Made by a program: the position numbers and the translations under genes
Notes under the pieces: generated by a model
Database searches by the model: none
What the model was told of the DNA's origin: nothing
The model's input: the letters and a program-made list of their open reading frames with translations, nothing else
In this document: positions 58,351 to 64,000 of the stretch, one piece after another
Layout of the letters: each line of letters opens with the position of its first letter
How positions within the stretch are numbered: position 1 is the first letter of the stretch
Assembly (NCBI GenBank): GCA_024138025.1
Contig: JAMXBD010003381.1
Coordinates: forward strand, 1-64,000
DNA from: Combretum micranthum
Lineage: Eukaryota > Streptophyta > Magnoliopsida > Myrtales > Combretaceae
Length of the DNA stretch: 64,000 nucleotides
Direction: 5' to 3'

Positions 58351-60768
58351 TGTAAGCCCCTGAATTTTTCGATTATGGTTTTGGAATACCGAATCAAAAC
58401 CCTAAAGTCTAATCCAAGTTGAAACCGAACCTTAAACAATTTCGATCACGGAATTTCATAAGAGATTTTTCAAAAACAAAAATAGAAAGTTCAATAATCG
58501 TTCGATTCGAAAATCCGAACATGAAAAGATCCGCCTATCCGATCCCTGAGTTAAAATGGCAAAAATAGACTAAACCCTAACCCTAGTCAAACCAGAGTTC
58601 AAAAGTCAACAAAGACCAAGACAATTAAGCAATTTCAACTCCGGCAATCCCGCGTTCTCAAACCCTAGAAAACAAATTAAGTTAGTGGCTTAAAATAGTT
58701 CGTAATAATATAGAATAACATAAAAATATTAGATACGTGAATTTCGAGTGTCCTTCGGACTCGAACGAGATCAGTTCTCAAAAAGCGTGTATCGGAGCTC
58801 GAAATATTAAAAATATTTCGTTAACACCAAAAGACTCGTAATTAAACAAGGATTTCAAAAATATCAGTTTTAGAATTTTTCGATAACTAAAAATAACAAA
58901 TATAGCTCGTTTACGCGTATTTTTATTACTACCGGTATTTTATATGCCTAGTCTACTATTCATAGTACTATTCCTACTATTCATTACTATTTCACTATCT
59001 CTACTTTTTCTTACACCTATTTCTTACTACCTACATACCTATTTTCTTTCTTTACATTACCAATACAACTATTTTCACATCTACTTTACACATTACATCT
59101 TTCATTTATCAAAAATCAAAACAAACAAACAAAAAAAAAAAAAATCCTCCCTCTCCCTTCCCTTTATGCGCCGCGCACACACCCCCCCCCCCCCCCCTCC
59201 CCCCCCCTCACCCCACCTCACCCTCTTACTTTCAATTATTTTTTTTTTTCAATTATTTTTTATTACATCAAAAAAATTCACTTCAAAAATTCTATAAATA
59301 CCCCCTCCTTCCTTCATTCTTTCACACACTCATTTTACATAACAAAACTCTACCAAAATACTCTCTCCAACAAATCTCTCACAAAACACTATCTACCCAT
59401 TTCTACTCTTCAAGAAAAATATCAAACACAAAAACCATTCATCTCTTTCAAAGCCTTCCATTAAACCTTAGGTAAAATCCTACTTAAATTTCTTCATCAT
59501 GTTCATACAACTTAGCATGAGCTTAGTGTATGTTTCTTAAGCTCATATGAGTTAAAGAAGCAACAATATGTTCATGCTTTGTTTTTGTTCATGTTCCTAT
59601 TTTACATTATGTTGTTGTTTTTATTGTTATTATTTTTGCTCTAATCTAACTTATATAATATTATGTATACTATGTATATATATTTATTTAGAGCATATAA
59701 GCTCATGTGTTATTTATTTATTTCCAAGTCTTGCAATTTATTTATTTACTTGTTTTATGCAATTTATTAAGACTAGTCTTTCTAGTCTTAGACTTGTCCA
59801 TATCAAGTCAAAACAAATTTCTTTTCTTTTGGGACTAGTCCATTCTTAGTCCCGGGTTGCCTTGATGACGCTAAGGCTCCCAATACATGATTGGGACCTT
59901 GATGAAGCTAAGGTTCCCAATGCTTGGTTATTTATTTATGTTTATTTACTTACAAGTATTTCTTTCTATTTTACTATGTTTTATCTTTACTTTTACATTG
60001 CTACATAATCATATTCATGCATGATTAAGAATGTTGTTGTCTTAAATAAAAATAAAACCAAATAAAAATCGGTTCTTTCAAAAGTAACTAGATTTCTTAA
60101 CAAAAGGAATTTCTCAAAAGATCTAAGTTTTGTGTTTCCAAAGGATAAGCTAATCATAATTTCTAGAAGAAGTAGTAAAGTAGATTTCTTCAAAAGAATA
60201 AAAGGAACTTATTTCTTTTCTAAATCAAAAACTAAATACCCCATAATAAAGGAAGAATTTTTAACCATAAAGGATTTTAACTCAACCATATATTTTATAC
60301 GACTTAATTATGTTCATTATAGACTTAGAGAATCACATGCTAAGAAAGTTCTTTCAAAACTTAAATTTTGTATTATTATTCTCTTTCAAAAACTAAAATG
60401 AAGTTTACTAAGTTCTAAAGTTAACAATTCTAAGAAAGCTTTTCTTATAAACTTGTCTAAAGGGGTTATTCTATATTAAGTATAAAACAAGTTTTTCAAA
60501 CCAAGATAAAATTAACTCCCTATTTTAAAGACCAACTTAGAAAAAATAAAACTTGTTAAGAAAATAAAGTTTTAAAGGTATATCTATAAAAATAAGGAAA
60601 ACATATATTTAATACAACTTCAAATATTTGAAGCTTAAAGAATATTTTGAAAAGCTTATTTTCAATCACTCGAAATAGAGTTGGTAGATAACTTAAAAAA
60701 AAAAAGCAAAATTTTTGAAAACTAAGAAAAAGAAATAATAATAAAACATTTACTCATAACAACTCAAA

Positions 60769-60800
<32 letters not shown>

Positions 60801-61815
60801 CAATCCAAAAGGAGAAATTTTCAAAAGTCTTGTCTTTAAATCCCTAAAGAACAAATTGTTTATGAAATATCAATCTTGAGACAACGCTACAAAGATCATG
60901 CATACATATGAGTATAAATATATATTCAAAGGATTTTTCAACTATATATATATCCATATATTTTCTTAATAATTTTTGAGTGAAGTAAAGTTTGAGAAAA
61001 TCATATTTTGTAAACTATAAATTCGTAATTATTCTGTACCGCAATATTTTCCAACCCAAATAGCTTTTTATGATAAAAATAACCTTAGAAATGGATAGAT
61101 CTTTTCGAGTAGGTGGAAAACGATATATTATAAGTGCAATTTCGAGTTAAAATGACCAAGTTATGGCCATTTTAAGTTGGAATTACCTTCTATGCGAATT
61201 TTAACGATCTTATGATATGGTTTTGATAAGTACCATAGAATCAATAAAAAATACTCATTATGGGTATTCTTCTGATTAGTGAACCCGAGGAGGAGTATTC
61301 GTACCCGGAGGATTATTTTAATTAGTGGATTTACCGATCGACTCATCCGTAAGAAAATAGATCGTCATGGCCAAGTGAGTTTATTTCCTACCTTTTCGTA
61401 CTTGTTTGCTTGTAGCTAGAAGCACTAGAAGTAGGAAAAGATGAAATGAATTATGTATGATAATATTGGTTGAAAGAATGTTAAGCATACCGAGGCATGA
61501 ATCGTTGTAATTAACTTATGTTTTTGTTATTATTCTGTTGAAGTGTTTGCAAAATCTGTGATCACCTTTAAATTACTTTAAACATACTATGAATTATATT
61601 AATTGATTCATGCATATCACGTAGTTAATTTCATTGCATGAGCTGCTAATCTCGATGGACAAGAGCTTAGTAGTCGGGTGTGCAGTAGCCAGAAATCTGC
61701 AAGATGGGCGATAGGTCCTGCAAGAACTATTTGAGATGGGCAATAGCCTGAAAGAACTGTTTTGTGATAGCTAGTAGGAGCCTGAAATAAACTACATGAG
61801 TTGGATTCTAAGTTG
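58351..61815 (+). repeat. LTR L, plus strand, 3' end interrupted
   Basis: It starts TGTAAGCCCCTG and continues with LTR-typical blocks: CTACTATTCATAGTAC (58960), a C-rich run at 59180-59215, a TATA box, and the conserved block at 61085-61165. LTR N cuts it at 61816; the end was not found. No gene. A (TA) run lies at 60770-60793. Confidence 0.75.
59292..59299 (+). promoter_or_regulatory. Candidate TATA box of LTR L
   Basis: TCTATAAATACCCCC is followed by a pyrimidine-rich stretch, about 940 bp into the LTR. Confidence 0.45.
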
Positions 61816-63051
61816 TGTTGGTCCCGAAAAGATAACTAAGAGGGGGGTGAATTGTTATAAAACTTATTTTTCAAAATTTAAAACAATTTCACACCACTTG
61901 GTTATTCTATTAAAATGGCTCTAAAACTTTCTTAGAATAATAAACTTATCATAAAAAACTTTAATAAAAATTCGGATCAAAATTGAAACAATACTTTCAA
62001 ACTTGGAAACCTTCTACTTAACTCTCTAATTAAGAAAAACGTTAATAATTTACTCTCTGATTAACCTTCTGAGCATATAATGCATATATAAAACACAAAA
62101 AATTAAGTACAAAATAATAAAGAGAGATAAGAAGAAGAAATTGCAAATCGTTGTATAGAGGTTCCGCCTTGTACGTCAATCCTCTCTTCCAGCTCTAAGC
62201 CAGGGTCCCGATACTTCTCACCGGTGTATTTCACTATCCAATCAAATCAAAGAAGTTACAAGAAGTATTTGCCAATCTTTTGGCTAAGATTCACTTAGCT
62301 TGATTCTCACAAACAATCAATCAACTAAGCCTACTTGTAACTCTCAACTCACTAAGAGTAAAAACAAATCAAGAGGAATATAAAATTTGAGTTTCCTCAA
62401 TTTTTCGCTCAATGAACAGTAAAAATAAAATTGACAGATTTTGAATGCTTGGACTTTCTGAGTTTCTCGTGTTGTCTCTGATTTGATCTCAAAAATTGTT
62501 CTGCTTCGTCCTCCTTCTTTTATTTTAAATATTGCAACGGTTAGAAGCTCGATTGGATCAACTCTTCCAGATTTCTCGCACGTAGGACGAGTTCTTCAGT
62601 TTCCTAGATATCAGCTTCAATTTATCTATCGATTGACTCATTTTGAATTTGAATACTTGAATTTATCTTCGTAATCAGTTTCAGATGATAATTCGAATAT
62701 TCTACAACTGATGTGATTATCTCTAAACTGAAAATTCGGACTTGAACTTGATCGTTGTTGAATCTCTGCACGTTCTTGTTACTGTTCATGCTTATCATCA
62801 TTCTTCACGCGAAAATAATTTGGACACAATCCACAAAAATCTAATTTTGTATACTTCATATTGTCCATACTTAAAACTAATTTACTTTTGATAAAAAAAA
62901 ATTCAGTTTGAGCTTCATGAAATTGACATTCATTTCCTTTAATAATATTTTCGTGTTCCTTTAACCAAGTTTAAACTCTAAAATTAATCCCTGTGGATAT
63001 AATCGAACTTTGTGGAACACATTGAGTATAACACCCAATTTATACTCAACA
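61816..63051 (-). mobile_element. Sirevirus-type LTR N (1236 bp), solo or truncated
   Basis: On the plus strand it begins TGTTGGTCCCG, the inverse of the element E LTR end, and ends ACTCAACA. The inner block at 62160-62240 (GGTTCCGCC ... CAGGGTCCCG) is the reverse complement of 14740-14820. There is no internal region. The flanks AGTTG and TTTGG do not match, so no TSD is visible. Confidence 0.75.
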
Positions 63052-63067
63052 TTTGGAGCTAGGTCTT

Positions 63068-64000
63068 TGTAGACACCCAATTTTTGCCCAATTAATTAAG
63101 GCTTAAATTTAATTAAACTCATTTTTCCAAAAGCCTTAAGTATTGATGAAGTTGGCTAAGTGATCAAGGCACAGGCCAAATGGCCTGTTGGTTAAATACA
63201 TTGACCCAAACACACACTCAAGCTCAAGGACACAAGTTCAAACCCTAACAAAGGCAAATTTTTGCCTTTTTTATCATTTTTGCCTTTTCATCTTTCTCAA
63301 AGTGACTTTTTGCCTTACTTTGCATCAGTTTTTAACTGACAAAACATCATTAATTGTTGAAATTGATGAAGCAATTGCAAAGTGGTTATGGAATATGAAA
63401 GATCAATACACAATTCATGTGTAAAAACAACCCAAAAGTCACAAAATTCGTGCTAAAAAAAATTGGAAAAAAATTCAATTTGTAAAGCATTCAATTGCAC
63501 TTAAATGAGGAGTTACAAGAATTGAATAAAAAATTGAATGAATTATCTACCCAAATTAAATGATTTGATGAAGGATATGAGAAATCAATCATCAATTCAT
63601 CAGTTTCAAACAAATTAATCACGAATTTTCGAATTGAATTCGTGAAAAATCAAGAGGCAAAAATCGATTCGTTTTTGAAACTGTTCGAAACGTAAAATTG
63701 AGCTTGCAACCTATAAATAGAGGGTCCTAGGATCAAAAGGCACAAGTCAATTTCGAAGAAACACATACATAATAGGATCAATTCGAAGTTCTCGAATTTA
63801 GGATGAAAAATTCGAATTTTTCAAATTCGAATTGATTGGATCAGATTTAATCCAAATTGAGTGTTTTAGGAATGTTAGAAACTTGATTTAGATGATTTAG
63901 TGTGCTTAGAATTGCTTGAATTGCTCAAATTAATCTCTGCAAATTTTTTTTAAATTTTTTTCATTTGCGCCGCCGTACAACCACCGCCGGAGCTGCCTCT
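63068..64000 (+). mobile_element. Tat/Ogre LTR M, first 0.93 kb
   Basis: It starts TGTAGACACCC and follows the inverse of the element C LTR, including the TATA motif CTATAAATAG at 63711. It is the opposite orientation to C. No PPT stands before it, so it is a 5' or solo LTR. It is cut by the window end. Confidence 0.85.
63712..63719 (+). promoter_or_regulatory. Candidate TATA box of LTR M
   Basis: TATAAATA is at the same place as in the element C LTRs, about 640 bp from the start. Confidence 0.5.

Noticed and set aside
58944..59297. Hydrophobic ORF with a proline run, looking like a membrane protein
   Set aside because: It is translation of T-rich and C-run DNA inside LTR L and is not conserved in LTR D.

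Overview
This window is plant nuclear DNA made almost entirely of nested LTR retrotransposons. I see no host gene, tRNA, rRNA or CRISPR array. The evidence for a plant (probably a eudicot; species not determinable) is the element types: chromovirus-like Ty3/gypsy elements of the Tekay/Del kind with very long LTRs, a Tat/Ogre-type gypsy element with a second RNase H, and a Sirevirus-type Ty1/copia element with an env-like ORF and repeated polypurine tracts. The DNA is AT-rich, and most coding frames are broken by small indels.

Layout, left to right. (1) 1-9133: element A, minus strand, a gag-only gypsy element with 4.48 kb LTRs (3' LTR cut by the window edge). (2) 9134-15133: the 3' half of Sirevirus-type element E, plus strand. 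A lies in its pol gene, and a ~0.39 kb piece of that pol is inverted next to A. (3) 15134-47814: element B, minus strand, a Tekay-like gypsy element interrupted four times: E sits in its integrase, solo LTR F (17255-20703) in its reverse transcriptase, and element C (25358-40606) and solo LTR D (43121-47442) in its 5' LTR. (4) Element C is a structurally complete 15.25 kb Tat/Ogre-type element with two LTRs, PBS, PPT, ORF1, gag, protease, RT, two RNases H, integrase and three tandem arrays in its 3' untranslated region. (5) 47815-48451: remnant LTR G, into which B inserted. (6) 48508-51124: element H, a 2.6 kb non-autonomous LTR element with an unrecognised ORF. (7) 51125-54861: degenerate retrotransposon DNA including LTR-like piece I. 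(8) 54862-58341: solo LTR K. (9) 58351-61815: plus-strand LTR L, interrupted by a minus-strand Sirevirus-type LTR N (61816-63051). (10) 63068-64000: start of a plus-strand Tat/Ogre LTR M.

Exact 5 bp target-site duplications visible in the window fix several insertions: TTCTT for F, ATGAA for C, ATAAC for D, GGTGG for K. They give the order B, then E, F, C and D inside it, then A inside E. No genes cooperate in a host pathway here. The coding segments are gag-pol modules, and only C retains all modules, though with frameshifts. Many frameshifts are single-base changes in homopolymers, so some may be sequencing or assembly errors rather than decay.
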